Shown here in pieces: positions 37,346 through 45,457 of a stretch of 64,000 nt of DNA; position 1 is the stretch's first letter, and the number at the start of each line of letters is the position of its first letter. The translations under genes were made by a program, and so were the position numbers. Source of the DNA: Hyphomicrobiales bacterium (lineage in GTDB: Bacteria; Pseudomonadota; Alphaproteobacteria; Rhizobiales; Aestuariivirgaceae); assembly GCA_025359265.1 (NCBI GenBank), contig JANYHB010000001.1, positions 25,606 to 89,605 of the forward strand, given 5' to 3'. A model generated the notes under the pieces. It was not told the DNA's origin. It did no database searches and saw only the letters and a program-made list of their open reading frames with translations.

Positions 37346-37971
37346 CGAGCGCCGCGAACAATCCGGCATCACCACCTGCGAGTGCCAAGTTGCGCCTAAA
37401 AAAATGTCGTGTTGGCGTTTTGATTTCGGGTGCCGGCTCTAATATGAGAGCGCTGGTCGCAAGCTCCCACCAAGTCAATTCACCCTATGAAATTGCCTGC
37501 GTGGCCTCCAACAAAGCTGATGCTGGCGGCATCGTTTGGGCCCATGAAAACGGCATCACCACAAAGGTCATCAACCACAAAGATTTTTCTACCCACGAGG
37601 CCTTTGACGCTGCATTAAATGATTATCTGCAAAGTCAGAACCTTGATCTAATCGCCTGTGCAGGTTTCATGCGGATTATGACTTCGCAGCTCATCACGCC
37701 ATGGCAAGGTCGAATGTTGAACATCCACCCTTCGCTGTTGCCACTCTATAAAGGCTTGCACACCCATGCCCGTGCCATCGCAGCAGGTGACAAGGAGTCG
37801 GGCTGCTCCGTCCATTGGGTAACCGCAGCGTTAGACGACGGCCCGGTGATTGCGCAAGCCCGCGTGCCAATTCTAAAAGGCGACACGCCAGACACTTTGG
37901 CGGTTCGCGTATTGGTTGAAGAACACAAACTCTATTCCGCCGTGCTTGCCCAGGTCTCACGTGACTTGTGA
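37342..37971 (+). CDS. purN: Phosphoribosylglycinamide formyltransferase
   Basis: A 209-residue folate-dependent transferase: [79 protein letters not shown]. The catalytic Asn-His-Asp set is seen in NIHPSLLP (Asn, His) and in [10 protein letters not shown] (Asp). The N-terminus carries a 20-residue extension before the Rossmann strand. It overlaps purM by 4 bases and overlaps the convergent WYL gene by 40 bases. Confidence 0.95.
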   Translation: MTSAANNPASPPASAKLRLKKCRVGVLISGAGSNMRALVASSHQVNSPYEIACVASNKADAGGIVWAHENGITTKVINHKDFSTHEAFDAALNDYLQSQNLDLIACAGFMRIMTSQLITPWQGRMLNIHPSLLPLYKGLHTHARAIAAGDKESGCSVHWVTAALDDGPVIAQARVPILKGDTPDTLAVRVLVEEHKLYSAVLAQVSRDL

Positions 37972-38654
37972 TCTTCTGCCTCGCGCTCCACTTTCCACTG
38001 AGACAAAAGCTTCAAGCGCGGCTCTCGATATTTTTCTGCCAGAACATTCATCGCGTTGATCCGATCTGTGCGGAAATGCCGGAAGCCTTTGCGCAACTCG
38101 CACCAAGCCACCACTATGCGCTGGCTATCAAAATAAGAAATGGCCAAAGGCCAAATCACGCGGCTGCTTGCTGCGCCCCGCTCATCGCCATAGGCAATAT
38201 GCACTTTGCTTTGCGCACGGATGGCCACGCGTAACGCGCCCATATCAACCTTGTCTTCCGGCATTCCAAATTTGGGCGGCGTGATTAAGGGCGCGTCATA
38301 AAAAAACGGACGCAGCGCTTCCGGCAAAACGGTGCCAATCTTGGCCACAACATCTTCTGCCGCACGCTGCAGCGCCTTATCGCCCCGCCCCTTCACCCAG
38401 CCAAGACCAAGCATAATCGCTTCAAGCTCATCGGACTTGAACATCAAAGGCGGCAAATCATAGCCTTCGCCCAATACATAACCCACGCCCGCCTCACCGC
38501 GTATAGGCACCCCATCGGTAATCAAATCTGCAATATCGCGGTATAAAGTGCGCAAGGAAACTTCCAGCTCCTCGGCCATGCGTCCGCCTATGACCGGACG
38601 ACGGTGACGGCGGAGCATTTGAATGATACGAAGCAGGCGGTCAGCGCGGCGCAT
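37932..38654 (-). CDS. WYL-domain transcriptional regulator (YafY type)
   Basis: A 240-residue regulator from MRRADRLLRIIQMLRRHRRP. The N-terminal HTH_11 domain (about 1-60) holds RPVIGGRMAEELEVSLRTLYRDI as the DNA-reading helix, and the WYL region lies at about 130-210. Instead of a canonical WYL tripeptide the key part reads VIWPLAISYFDSQRIVVAWCELRKGFRHFRTDRI, in line with the YafY type. It ends 40 bases inside purN and is divergent from the DUF1801 gene; such regulators usually control their divergent neighbour. An inverted repeat sits between them. Confidence 0.87.
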   Translation of the reverse strand: MRRADRLLRIIQMLRRHRRPVIGGRMAEELEVSLRTLYRDIADLITDGVPIRGEAGVGYVLGEGYDLPPLMFKSDELEAIMLGLGWVKGRGDKALQRAAEDVVAKIGTVLPEALRPFFYDAPLITPPKFGMPEDKVDMGALRVAIRAQSKVHIAYGDERGAASSRVIWPLAISYFDSQRIVVAWCELRKGFRHFRTDRINAMNVLAEKYREPRLKLLSQWKVEREAEDHKSRETWASTAE

Positions 38655-38672
38655 GGTTTTCCTTAGCACATG

Positions 38673-38705
38673 GCTGCTGACAACACGGTGTCAGCAGCGT
38701 GTCAG
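38673..38705. promoter_or_regulatory. Candidate WYL-regulator operator: three half-sites
   Basis: GCTGCTGACA (38673-38682) and TGTCAGCAGC (38689-38698) are perfect 10-base arms with a 6-base centre. A further TGTCAG stands at 38700-38705. The three CTGACA/TGTCAG half-sites start 12 and 11 bases apart, about one helical turn each, in the divergent spacer between the WYL regulator and the DUF1801 gene. Confidence 0.6.
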
Positions 38706-38739
38706 TATAACGGAAAGGCAGACGAACAGGAATACCCCT

Positions 38740-39177
38740 ATGGCAACATCCAAATTTATAAATCCAGCGGTGGCGGAAATTTTTGCCGCCTATGGGCCAA
38801 TGCCGCGCGAAAAGCTTTTATTATTGCGCGAGCTCATTCTGCAAACTGCCAATGCGACCAAGGGTGTCGGCCAACTCAATGAAGCGCTGCGTTGGCAACA
38901 ACCCAGTTACCTCACCAGCGAGTCTGGCAGCGGCAGCACTATTCGCATTGATGCCGTGCGCGGCAACCCGCAGAACTATGCCATGTATTTCAATTGTAAC
39001 ACCACTTTGGTTGAGGATTTCAAACAACTTTACCCAAAGCTTTTCAAGTTCGAGGGCAATCGCGCCATCATTTTTGATGTTGCGCATAAACTGCCAGAGG
39101 CCGCATTGCGCCATTGTATTTCACTTGCGCTCACCTATCATTTGCGTAAACAACCTCAAGCAAATAGGCACAAATGA
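38740..39177 (+). CDS. DUF1801 domain protein
   Basis: A 145-residue protein from MATSKFINPAVAEIFAAYGPM with a YdhG-like DUF1801 domain (VGQLNEALRWQQPSYLT, IRIDAVRGNPQNYAMYFNCNTTLVEDFKQLYP). These SRPBCC-unrelated, MmcQ-like small proteins are of unknown function. The ORF track begins 117 bases upstream inside the WYL gene; the ATG at 38740 has AGGA before it. It sits divergent from the WYL gene across the operator candidate and overlaps the nucleoside hydrolase by ATGA. Confidence 0.85.
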   Translation: MATSKFINPAVAEIFAAYGPMPREKLLLLRELILQTANATKGVGQLNEALRWQQPSYLTSESGSGSTIRIDAVRGNPQNYAMYFNCNTTLVEDFKQLYPKLFKFEGNRAIIFDVAHKLPEAALRHCISLALTYHLRKQPQANRHK

Positions 39178-40112
39178 AACACCAGATCATCATCGATACG
39201 GACCCGGGGCAAGATGATGCAGTGGCCATCTTGTTGGCGCTTGCTTCCCCCGAAATAGAACTTCTCGGCATCTGCGCGGTGGCGGGCAACGTGCCACTGC
39301 ATCTTACTGAAGTGAACGCCCGCAAAGTGTGTGAACTGGCGGGCAAGCATGAAACGAAAGTCTATGCCGGTGCCATTCGCCCCATATTTCGGTCTTTGAT
39401 CACCGCTGAACATGTGCATGGTAAAACCGGATTGGATGGGCCGGTGTTGCCGGAGCCAAAGATGCCATTGCAAAAACAATATGCGCCCGACTTTATCATT
39501 GATACGTTGATGAGCCGCCCCGCAGGAACCGTGACTCTCTGCTGCCTTGGCCCTCTTACCAATATAGCCCTTGCCCTTGTGAAAGAGCCACGCATTGCGC
39601 CTCGCATCAAGCGCATCATTGCCATGGGTGGCGGATGGTCTGAAGGTGGCAACATCACGCCAGTGGCTGAGTTCAACATTTATGTTGACCCGCACGCGGC
39701 ACGGCTGGTGTTTGACTGTGGCGCCCCCATAACACTCCTGCCCCTGGATGTGACGCACCAGGCCCTCACAACCCGCTCTCGAATCGAAAAATTCCGCGTG
39801 ATGAAAAATCAAACCGGCCCTGCCGTGGCCGCAATGCTGGATTTCTTTGAGCGGTTCGACGTTGAAAAATATGGCTCAGACGGAGGCCCCCTTCACGACC
39901 CCTGCGTGATTGCTTGGCTGCTTCAGCCTGATCTCTTTACCGGCAAAGACGTAAATGTTGCCGTGGAATGCGACAGCGAACTTACCATGGGGCAAACCGT
40001 CATTGATTGGTGGCGCGTGAGCGGCCGAGAAACCAACGCCCATGTTGTGCGTGGAATTAATTCCGATGGCTTTTTTGAAATGCTGTCAGAAAGACTGCTA
40101 AGTCTCTCTTAA
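39174..40112 (+). CDS. Inosine/uridine-type nucleoside hydrolase
   Basis: A 312-residue nucleoside hydrolase splitting ribonucleosides to base and ribose. The Ca-binding Asp cluster is IIIDTDPGQDDAVAILLALAS (about 4-24), with VAGNVPLHLT next. The segments GPLTNIALALVKEPRI, AMGGGWSEGGNITPVAEFNIYVDPHAARLVFD and the distal Asp region GPLHDPCVIAWLL (about 243-255) are typical. The exact base preference cannot be read. It overlaps the DUF1801 gene by 4 bases and is probably under the WYL regulator. Confidence 0.92.
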   Translation: MKHQIIIDTDPGQDDAVAILLALASPEIELLGICAVAGNVPLHLTEVNARKVCELAGKHETKVYAGAIRPIFRSLITAEHVHGKTGLDGPVLPEPKMPLQKQYAPDFIIDTLMSRPAGTVTLCCLGPLTNIALALVKEPRIAPRIKRIIAMGGGWSEGGNITPVAEFNIYVDPHAARLVFDCGAPITLLPLDVTHQALTTRSRIEKFRVMKNQTGPAVAAMLDFFERFDVEKYGSDGGPLHDPCVIAWLLQPDLFTGKDVNVAVECDSELTMGQTVIDWWRVSGRETNAHVVRGINSDGFFEMLSERLLSLS

Positions 40113-40144
40113 ATTAAACTGTCATCGAATTGAGGATCCGGTCA

Positions 40145-40170
40145 GTGAACCTCGAAATTTCGAGGTTCAC
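40145..40170. repeat. Perfect 26-base palindrome between convergent genes
   Basis: GTGAACCTCGAAATTTCGAGGTTCAC is fully self-complementary, with no loop. It lies between the convergent nucleoside hydrolase and the small membrane protein gene. No T-run directly follows (the nearest, TTTTTT, is 14 bases further on), so it is a poor terminator and may be a protein binding site or a mobile repeat. Confidence 0.8.
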
Positions 40171-40195
40171 CAAAAGTCCGAATGTTTTTTATCAG

Positions 40196-40579
40196 CTAAT
40201 TGGCCTTGGTTGGATCAACCGGGGCTGTCGTTCCATTGGCAGCAGGTGCCGCTGTGTCACCACTGGCCTTGGGAGCGGCCGTTACAGCATCAGAGGCGTT
40301 GGGAGCGGGGGCAGCAGGAGCTTGTTGTGTTTGCGTGGTCGCTGCAGGTGACATAACCTGCGAACGGCCAGACCAGCCGAAGGCATAATAAATTGCCAGC
40401 AGCGCCACAACCACCGCAATGATCCAGTAAATGGGGTTGGTGCCACCCCTATCAATTTCTGTGGATTGTGTGCGCCTCAGCTCACGATCTCGGTCGTCTT
40501 CAACATCAAGCAACGGCGGAACATAGGTCGCCTGGGGTCTTGTATTCAGATCAGGTTGGGGTCTGTTGGTGTTTGCCAT
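40196..40579 (-). CDS. Unrecognised single-pass membrane protein with Ala/Pro-rich tail
   Basis: A 127-residue protein with three parts: a hydrophilic N-terminus (1-48) rich in Asp, Arg and Pro, one membrane helix at about 50-68 (IYWIIAVVVALLAIYYAF), and an Ala/Pro/Thr/Asn-rich low-complexity tail (about 80-127). The charge pattern (RELRRTQSTEIDRGG before the helix) places the N-terminus in the cytosol and the tail outside. I do not recognise the family. A GGAG ribosome binding site precedes the ATG. Similar short anchored proteins with PAA-type tails occur in Rhizobiales with no assigned role. Confidence 0.7.
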   Translation of the reverse strand: MANTNRPQPDLNTRPQATYVPPLLDVEDDRDRELRRTQSTEIDRGGTNPIYWIIAVVVALLAIYYAFGWSGRSQVMSPAATTQTQQAPAAPAPNASDAVTAAPKASGDTAAPAANGTTAPVDPTKAN

Positions 40580-40684
40580 TTGCGTTCTCCAATTAAGTTT
40601 GAATTGTTAATTGAAAACGCCGTGGCGCGCGGTTGGTTCCCTGGCGATACCAACCAATTTTTGACTGGGCAGCACCGCTGAGGC

Positions 40685-41608
40685 TTACATTCCCTTCTTC
40701 GTTTCCAAGTAATAATTGGCCTTCTTGCCATAAATCATCTGGCGCAGCAAAACGCGCAGGCGCTCAGATTTTCGTAAAGGCGCCAATACACCACGGATCA
40801 CGTCATGCCCCACCACCTTTGCGGCATCCCACGCTGGCACAGCACCGGGTGCACGCTGCGGCAACCCATAATCGCGCAAACTGCCATTCATGAATCGAAT
40901 CTTGTTCATCCGCACAACATCCGGTGTTTTCCACGTCATGGCCATGGAAATGGAATAGCTGTTGCCGGTGCTCACCCAATGCGGAACCGTATAGGGCATA
41001 TGAACAGCATCGCCCGGCTTCATGCTATGCAACGTGGCGCGAGTTTCAAAATGTTCTTCGTAGTGTCGGTTGCGATGCCCCGCGGGTGAGTACTCCAGGT
41101 TTTCTTCCGATATCAATGAGCGATCATCATTATCAAAGGTGCGCACAAATTTATCGCCTTTGATCTGGATCAAAATGTTTTCTTCCATATCCACATGGAA
41201 CGGCGTTGTGGCCTTTGCCGACGAGACAAAAATGAATCCTTCCAAATCAGAATAATCTGTGGACTTTCGCCCCGCCGCTTCATTGGCCTCGCGCACAAAT
41301 TGTTCGAGTAATGCCATATAGGCAGGATCGCGTTCCACCCGCTTGATCACCATCCAGGCATTGGCGGTTTCGATGGATTTGATCACGGCCTCAGCAGGCA
41401 TGTCAATTTTTGGCACATCTTCGGGTTTCACACCCACCGCCACTTTGCCAGAGTTATATTCGATTGAGTCGCGCGGCATGGATTTTGCCAGCTCGATCAG
41501 ACGCGGCAATGTAAACAGCTGGTGGTCGGCCAAGCCATGCTTCAACATAAAAGGTGTTTTCAGAAACTTGGCTTTCGCCATTGCCGGATCAACAAACACA
41601 ATGCTCAT
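40685..41608 (-). CDS. JmjC/cupin-like protein with HxD...H iron-binding pattern
   Basis: A 307-residue protein with a JmjC-like core: ATTPFHVDMEENILIQIKGDKFVR (His138 and Asp140) and GDAVHMPYTVPHWVSTGNSYSI (distal His at 203 or 210). The pattern fits the 2-oxoglutarate/iron dioxygenases related to JmjC, such as asparagine or aminoacyl hydroxylases. N- and C-terminal helices bracket the core. Substrate unknown. It overlaps the upstream GNAT-like gene by ATGA, so the pair is translated together; a hydroxylation-acylation role is a guess. Confidence 0.75.
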   Translation of the reverse strand: MSIVFVDPAMAKAKFLKTPFMLKHGLADHQLFTLPRLIELAKSMPRDSIEYNSGKVAVGVKPEDVPKIDMPAEAVIKSIETANAWMVIKRVERDPAYMALLEQFVREANEAAGRKSTDYSDLEGFIFVSSAKATTPFHVDMEENILIQIKGDKFVRTFDNDDRSLISEENLEYSPAGHRNRHYEEHFETRATLHSMKPGDAVHMPYTVPHWVSTGNSYSISMAMTWKTPDVVRMNKIRFMNGSLRDYGLPQRAPGAVPAWDAAKVVGHDVIRGVLAPLRKSERLRVLLRQMIYGKKANYYLETKKGM

Positions 41609-42708
41609 GATAGCTTCCTTTTTGTCAGTCGATAGAAAATTGATTTTGCGGCCGCCCGCAGTCTCGCGTGTGATTTAAGCCCGGCTACAGTAGCCGCAAA
41701 ACGCACGCGCGAATTTTGTGGCGCTGCCACTAGCACGTCAACCATTTCAATGCGGTCACGCCAAATCCGGTCAATCATCGGATGGCCGGGGATGGCACAG
41801 GAATCCACCAACTTTAGCTGCGGCTCAGCAAACAGGGCCTCCGTGGCATCCAGCACCAGCAACACCCCCGGTGAAAATTTGGCGAAAGCCTCATCATAGG
41901 CGATCTTGATGATCCAACCTTGCGCGCCATCAACCATGCCGAACAAACTGGCGATAGGCTTGCCGTTAAATTTCAAAGTCCAAAACCGCAAACTGCCACG
42001 GCGATGTAAATTGCCGCAAATGGCGCGGAAAGCCTGTGTCGCGGCAGCATCGGAATTGATCGCCGTGCCCCGTGCACCTTTCCAGCCTTGGGCCTCCAGC
42101 CCAAGTAAATCATTCACAAAGCCATCTAAATCACCAGAAAGACTCAAACTTTCCACCCTCAGTGTGCCCTGCTCAGACAATCGCGCCCGCGAACGCTTAA
42201 ACTCTTTGCGGCGCTTATGATCAAAATTAGCGGTCAGCCATTGTTCAAACGTGCCTTGGATCCGTAACGCAGCCCGTTGCCAGCGCCTCATCACGCGAAT
42301 CTGTGGCGCGGCATTTTGCAATAAGGCAAAAAATAGGCTGTCAGCCGGTAAAGCGCGAAAGAGAAACGGCAACTTCAGCGCGTTAACAAATGCGGTCACG
42401 CCTGCTTCTGCGGCTGGCCCAAAAACCTGCGGCAAGCCACTGGCGCTCAGCGGCGAGGCATAATTGGTTTGAAAAAGGCCAATCATGCTTTGGGTCGGCA
42501 AAGCCATCACCAACTGTTCACTGCTATGCACCGTGATGAAATGCGCATCCAAGTGCCGTTCTGAAATGGGAAGAAAATAGTCAGCCGACTGAAACGCCGC
42601 TGGCTCCAAAGCAGATGCCCCTGTTGCGCGCCAAGCACTCGCTAACAGCGCTGCATCCGCGCCACTTGACCTGTCAACTTTCAAATTCTGCCAAACGCGT
42701 GCCAACAT
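41605..42708 (-). CDS. BioF2-like GNAT acetyltransferase (CelD/FemAB-like)
   Basis: A 367-residue protein with the Acetyltransf_6/BioF2-like architecture: two GNAT-type halves, with FDHKRRKEFKRSRARLSEQG and AQGWIIKIAYDEAFAKFSPGVLLVLDATE as the recognisable blocks. The family includes CelD (cellulose biosynthesis) and FemAB-like aminoacyl/acyl transferases acting on polysaccharides, lipids or peptidoglycan precursors. The specific donor and acceptor are unknown. It starts 14 bases before rpmF's terminator zone and overlaps the JmjC-like gene by 4 bases. Confidence 0.75.
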   Translation of the reverse strand: MLARVWQNLKVDRSSGADAALLASAWRATGASALEPAAFQSADYFLPISERHLDAHFITVHSSEQLVMALPTQSMIGLFQTNYASPLSASGLPQVFGPAAEAGVTAFVNALKLPFLFRALPADSLFFALLQNAAPQIRVMRRWQRAALRIQGTFEQWLTANFDHKRRKEFKRSRARLSEQGTLRVESLSLSGDLDGFVNDLLGLEAQGWKGARGTAINSDAAATQAFRAICGNLHRRGSLRFWTLKFNGKPIASLFGMVDGAQGWIIKIAYDEAFAKFSPGVLLVLDATEALFAEPQLKLVDSCAIPGHPMIDRIWRDRIEMVDVLVAAPQNSRVRFAATVAGLKSHARLRAAAKSIFYRLTKRKLS

Positions 42709-42775
42709 GGCCCCACCACTGCAATTCAGCGGCCAGGGTAAACTTAAAAGCTAATTTTCATGCCAACATCGCCTG

Positions 42776-42806
42776 AAAAAACAACACCGGCGTTAAGCCA
42801 GTGTTG
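42776..42806 (-). terminator. Rho-independent terminator of rpmF
   Basis: On the minus strand, CAACACTGGC pairs with GCCGGTGTTG (one G-U pair) around a 5-base loop and is followed by TTTTTT. It ends the rpmF transcript 30 bases after the stop codon. Confidence 0.85.
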
Positions 42807-42836
42807 CCAAAAAGACTAAAATTGTAATGAAGCAAA

Positions 42837-43022
42837 TTAAGCTTCGGCCTTAACATTCAAAACCTGCCGGCCGCGATACATGCCGGTCTTCAAATCAACA
42901 TGGTGCGGGCGGCGAAGTTCGCCGGACTTGGCATCTTCAATCCAAGTCACAGTCTGCATTTTTTGGCCCGAGCGGCGCATGCCAATGCGGCTTTTGGTCA
43001 TTTTTTTGCGGGGAACAGCCAT
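42837..43022 (-). CDS. rpmF: 50S ribosomal protein L32
   Basis: A 61-residue ribosomal protein: [18 protein letters not shown] is the family start, with [29 protein letters not shown]. This is the zinc-free form lacking the Cys pairs. The ORF track begins 96 bases upstream, but the ATG at 43022 gives the standard N-terminus. It lies 68 bases downstream of mtgA on the same strand and ends in a strong terminator. Confidence 0.97.
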   Translation of the reverse strand: MAVPRKKMTKSRIGMRRSGQKMQTVTWIEDAKSGELRRPHHVDLKTGMYRGRQVLNVKAEA

Positions 43023-43090
43023 GTCTAAACCTCTGAATTCAAATAGAAAATGATAAAGGACGATAAATCGCCCAGCATTTGTTGAAGGCT

Positions 43091-43810
43091 CTATAGCGGG
43101 GGATTCTGGCCAAGGCAAGCCAGATAACCATCCATGCCATCCATCATATCTTGAATATGGGCGGCTATCGCTCGCACTTTGGCCGATGGGTGGCCAGCAT
43201 CACGTTTGAACGGGTTGGGCAAAACCGCTGCCAATAGCGCTGCTTCCCGCGCGGTTAGCCGAGCGGAAGATTTCCCAAAATGGTGCTGGGAAGCCGCCTC
43301 TGCCCCATAAATTCCTGGCCCCCATTCTACAATGTTCAAATAGATCTCCAACATGCGCCGCTTGGTGAGTATGCCGTCCATATAAAGTGCCAGAGGCATT
43401 TCCAGCCCTTTGCGGATGAAACTGCGGCCCTCCCACAAAAACATATTCTTGGCAACTTGCATCGAAATAGTGGAAGCACCACGCGAGGGGCCTTCGTCGC
43501 CGCCATCCATCGCATCCTGAAATTCTATCCAGTCGATCCCATGATGGCTGCAAAAGCGCTGATCTTCCGAGGCAAGCACCGCGCGTGCCAGCTGCGCGGA
43601 CATAGCGGAATAGCTCACCCAATCCTTATGAATGCCATTGCCCGTAAACAGGCGCAAGATCATCAGATTGGAAAATGGCACCGGCATGATGCCGTAAACT
43701 AACGTCATCACCAAAGGCCACAAGAAGATCATGGCCAGCACACGCTTCAACCACACGCGCCAAGGTGGGCCGCTAAACCAAAAGGCTTTGAGTTTGTCGC
43801 CGAATATCAT
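43091..43810 (-). CDS. mtgA: Monofunctional peptidoglycan glycosyltransferase
   Basis: A 239-residue membrane-anchored GT51 enzyme. One N-terminal membrane helix (about 20-40, [19 protein letters not shown]) is followed by the catalytic block [18 protein letters not shown] (Glu in SEDQRF), the [16 protein letters not shown] motif, [34 protein letters not shown] and [23 protein letters not shown]. It polymerises lipid II into glycan strands in the periplasm. rpmF lies downstream on the same strand; ispA is divergent across 38 bases. Confidence 0.93.
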   Translation of the reverse strand: MIFGDKLKAFWFSGPPWRVWLKRVLAMIFLWPLVMTLVYGIMPVPFSNLMILRLFTGNGIHKDWVSYSAMSAQLARAVLASEDQRFCSHHGIDWIEFQDAMDGGDEGPSRGASTISMQVAKNMFLWEGRSFIRKGLEMPLALYMDGILTKRRMLEIYLNIVEWGPGIYGAEAASQHHFGKSSARLTAREAALLAAVLPNPFKRDAGHPSAKVRAIAAHIQDMMDGMDGYLACLGQNPPL

Positions 43811-43848
43811 TAGCTACGCATACGTTATATTCGTTACATGAGGAACCT

Positions 43849-44709
43849 GTGGCCGAAAATTTTGAAACTGCCCTAATCGCCTACGCCCGAAAAGTTGAGG
43901 CCAAGCTGGAAGTTTTGCTCCCATTCCTTGCGGGAAACCGCTTGCAAGATGCCATGCGCTACGCGGCCTTAAGCGAAGGCAAACGGTTGCGACCGTTTTT
44001 TGTTTTGGCAAGTGCCAAGCTACACGGTGTGTCCGAGCCTCGGGCACTTACTGTGGCGGCAGCACTGGAAATGATTCATTGTTACTCACTGGTGCATGAC
44101 GATCTGCCCGCCATGGACAATGACAACTTAAGGCGCGGGCGCGCCACCACCCATAAAAAATTTGATGAAGCCACGGCCATCCTGGCAGGCGACGCTTTGC
44201 TGACTTTTGCCTTTGAAGTTTTGGCGGAAGCTGGTGAAAGTTCTGTGCTTATCGCTGCCCTTGCCCGCGCCGCTGGCCCGCGCGGAATGGCGGGCGGCCA
44301 GATGTTGGATATTGAAGCCGAGACGAAAGGCTTTGCCTCACTAAATGATATTTCCAAGATGCAGCGCCAAAAAACCGGAGCTCTCTTTGAATTTGCCTGC
44401 ACTGCCGGGCCAATGATGGCCGGCGAAGATGTGACTGCAATGCATGACTACGCCGAAAACATCGGGCTGGCATTCCAAATCGCTGATGACATTTTGGATG
44501 TGGAAAGCACCAGCACTGCCCTTGGCAAAGCCACACAGAAAGACAGCACGCAAGGCAAGGCAACCTTTGTGGATTTCTTTGGACTTGATGGGGCCAAGCA
44601 AGAGGCATCGCGTCTGGTCGAAAATGCCAAAGCTGCTCTTGTGACTTATGAAGCGAGCGTAGAAATGTTACGCGAAGCGGCAGACTTTATGATTGCACGC
44701 CGGAAATAG
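43849..44709 (+). CDS. ispA: Farnesyl diphosphate synthase (polyprenyl synthetase)
   Basis: A 286-residue trans-isoprenyl diphosphate synthase. Aspartate-rich motifs are SLVHDDLPAMDNDNLRRG (FARM) and FQIADDILDVE (SARM); GKRLRPFFVLASAK holds the IPP-binding Arg residues. Length and the two extra residues in the first motif (DDLPAMD) fit the bacterial farnesyl type. The start is GTG at 43849 with AGGA before it; the ATG at 43838 is in another frame. It is divergent from mtgA with only 38 bases for both promoters. Confidence 0.93.
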   Translation: MAENFETALIAYARKVEAKLEVLLPFLAGNRLQDAMRYAALSEGKRLRPFFVLASAKLHGVSEPRALTVAAALEMIHCYSLVHDDLPAMDNDNLRRGRATTHKKFDEATAILAGDALLTFAFEVLAEAGESSVLIAALARAAGPRGMAGGQMLDIEAETKGFASLNDISKMQRQKTGALFEFACTAGPMMAGEDVTAMHDYAENIGLAFQIADDILDVESTSTALGKATQKDSTQGKATFVDFFGLDGAKQEASRLVENAKAALVTYEASVEMLREAADFMIARRK

Positions 44710-44739
44710 ACGAAATTCGTCAGGAAAAGTTGCAATACA

Positions 44740-45444
44740 TCAATTTTCACTAATTAAGCGTTTGGCATCTTCGTAGTTATTCACTTCATAAACCCAACCG
44801 CGCCTGATCACATATTTCCACGTCAACTTGTCTGAGGTTGACAAATCTTCTGGTGTAACACCCATCATTTCGTCAGGGCTGGGGTCGCTTAATCCACGCT
44901 TCAAAATAACCCGCGATGTTTGAATTTTCGTAAAAAGCGCCGCCTGGTAAAGGCCATATTGAATAAAGCCGGAACAAATGAACTGCCGCGGAAACCAGCG
45001 TCGATAAACATTGGTGCGATGCCGTAAGGTATTCACCGCCAGCTGAAACCCAAAAATAGTGTTAAGTGCAATGCGCCACAGCCGATGAAAATCATAAGGC
45101 TTGTTGACTTCATTGAGTAGAATTCCATTGGCACATTTGAAAAAATCCTGGGTAAAGCCTTTGCCCTCAAGGCGTAAAATACCCACCTCTTCAACAGGCG
45201 TGCGACCGCTCACATAAGTTTCCAGATTGGCAATGCCAACCCCCTTGAACAGGCTTTCGATCACAAAAGTCTTGGTAAAGTGCTCATGCCGTTGCGGCAA
45301 CAAAAAAACCAAAGCTGCATGGCTGAAAAAACTATTTGAAGCAACGCGAATGAGCCGCGACGCAAGAAATGGGCTGCGCGACAATAAAATGTCGCCCCTG
45401 TTCATAAAAAGATCAGCCTGGTCAAAGAACGCCTTTACCGGCAT
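44740..45444 (-). CDS. YiiX/YebB-like permuted papain-fold hydrolase
   Basis: From MPVKAFFDQADLFMNRGD the protein has 234 residues. The permuted NlpC/P60-like pattern is GDILLSRSPFLASRLIRVASNSFFSHAALVF (His in FSHAAL) and a later Cys in FICSGFIQYG. Such enzymes include the YiiX/YebB group with lipid- or peptide-linked substrates; none is known for this one. The ORF-track start at 45525 would overlap ispG by 68 bases; I place the start at the ATG 13 bases past the ispG stop, with low certainty. Convergent with ispA, 30 bases apart. Confidence 0.75.
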   Translation of the reverse strand: MPVKAFFDQADLFMNRGDILLSRSPFLASRLIRVASNSFFSHAALVFLLPQRHEHFTKTFVIESLFKGVGIANLETYVSGRTPVEEVGILRLEGKGFTQDFFKCANGILLNEVNKPYDFHRLWRIALNTIFGFQLAVNTLRHRTNVYRRWFPRQFICSGFIQYGLYQAALFTKIQTSRVILKRGLSDPSPDEMMGVTPEDLSTSDKLTWKYVIRRGWVYEVNNYEDAKRLISEN

Positions 45445-45457
45445 TGGAAAATGGGCG

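Noticed and set aside
40580-40684. GGTTGGT...ACCAACC stem after the JmjC-like gene
   Set aside because: 7-base stem with a long loop and no T-run; not supported as a terminator.
44709-44721. GACGAA-A-TTCGTC at the end of ispA
   Set aside because: Short palindrome with no T-run after it; too weak to call a terminator.
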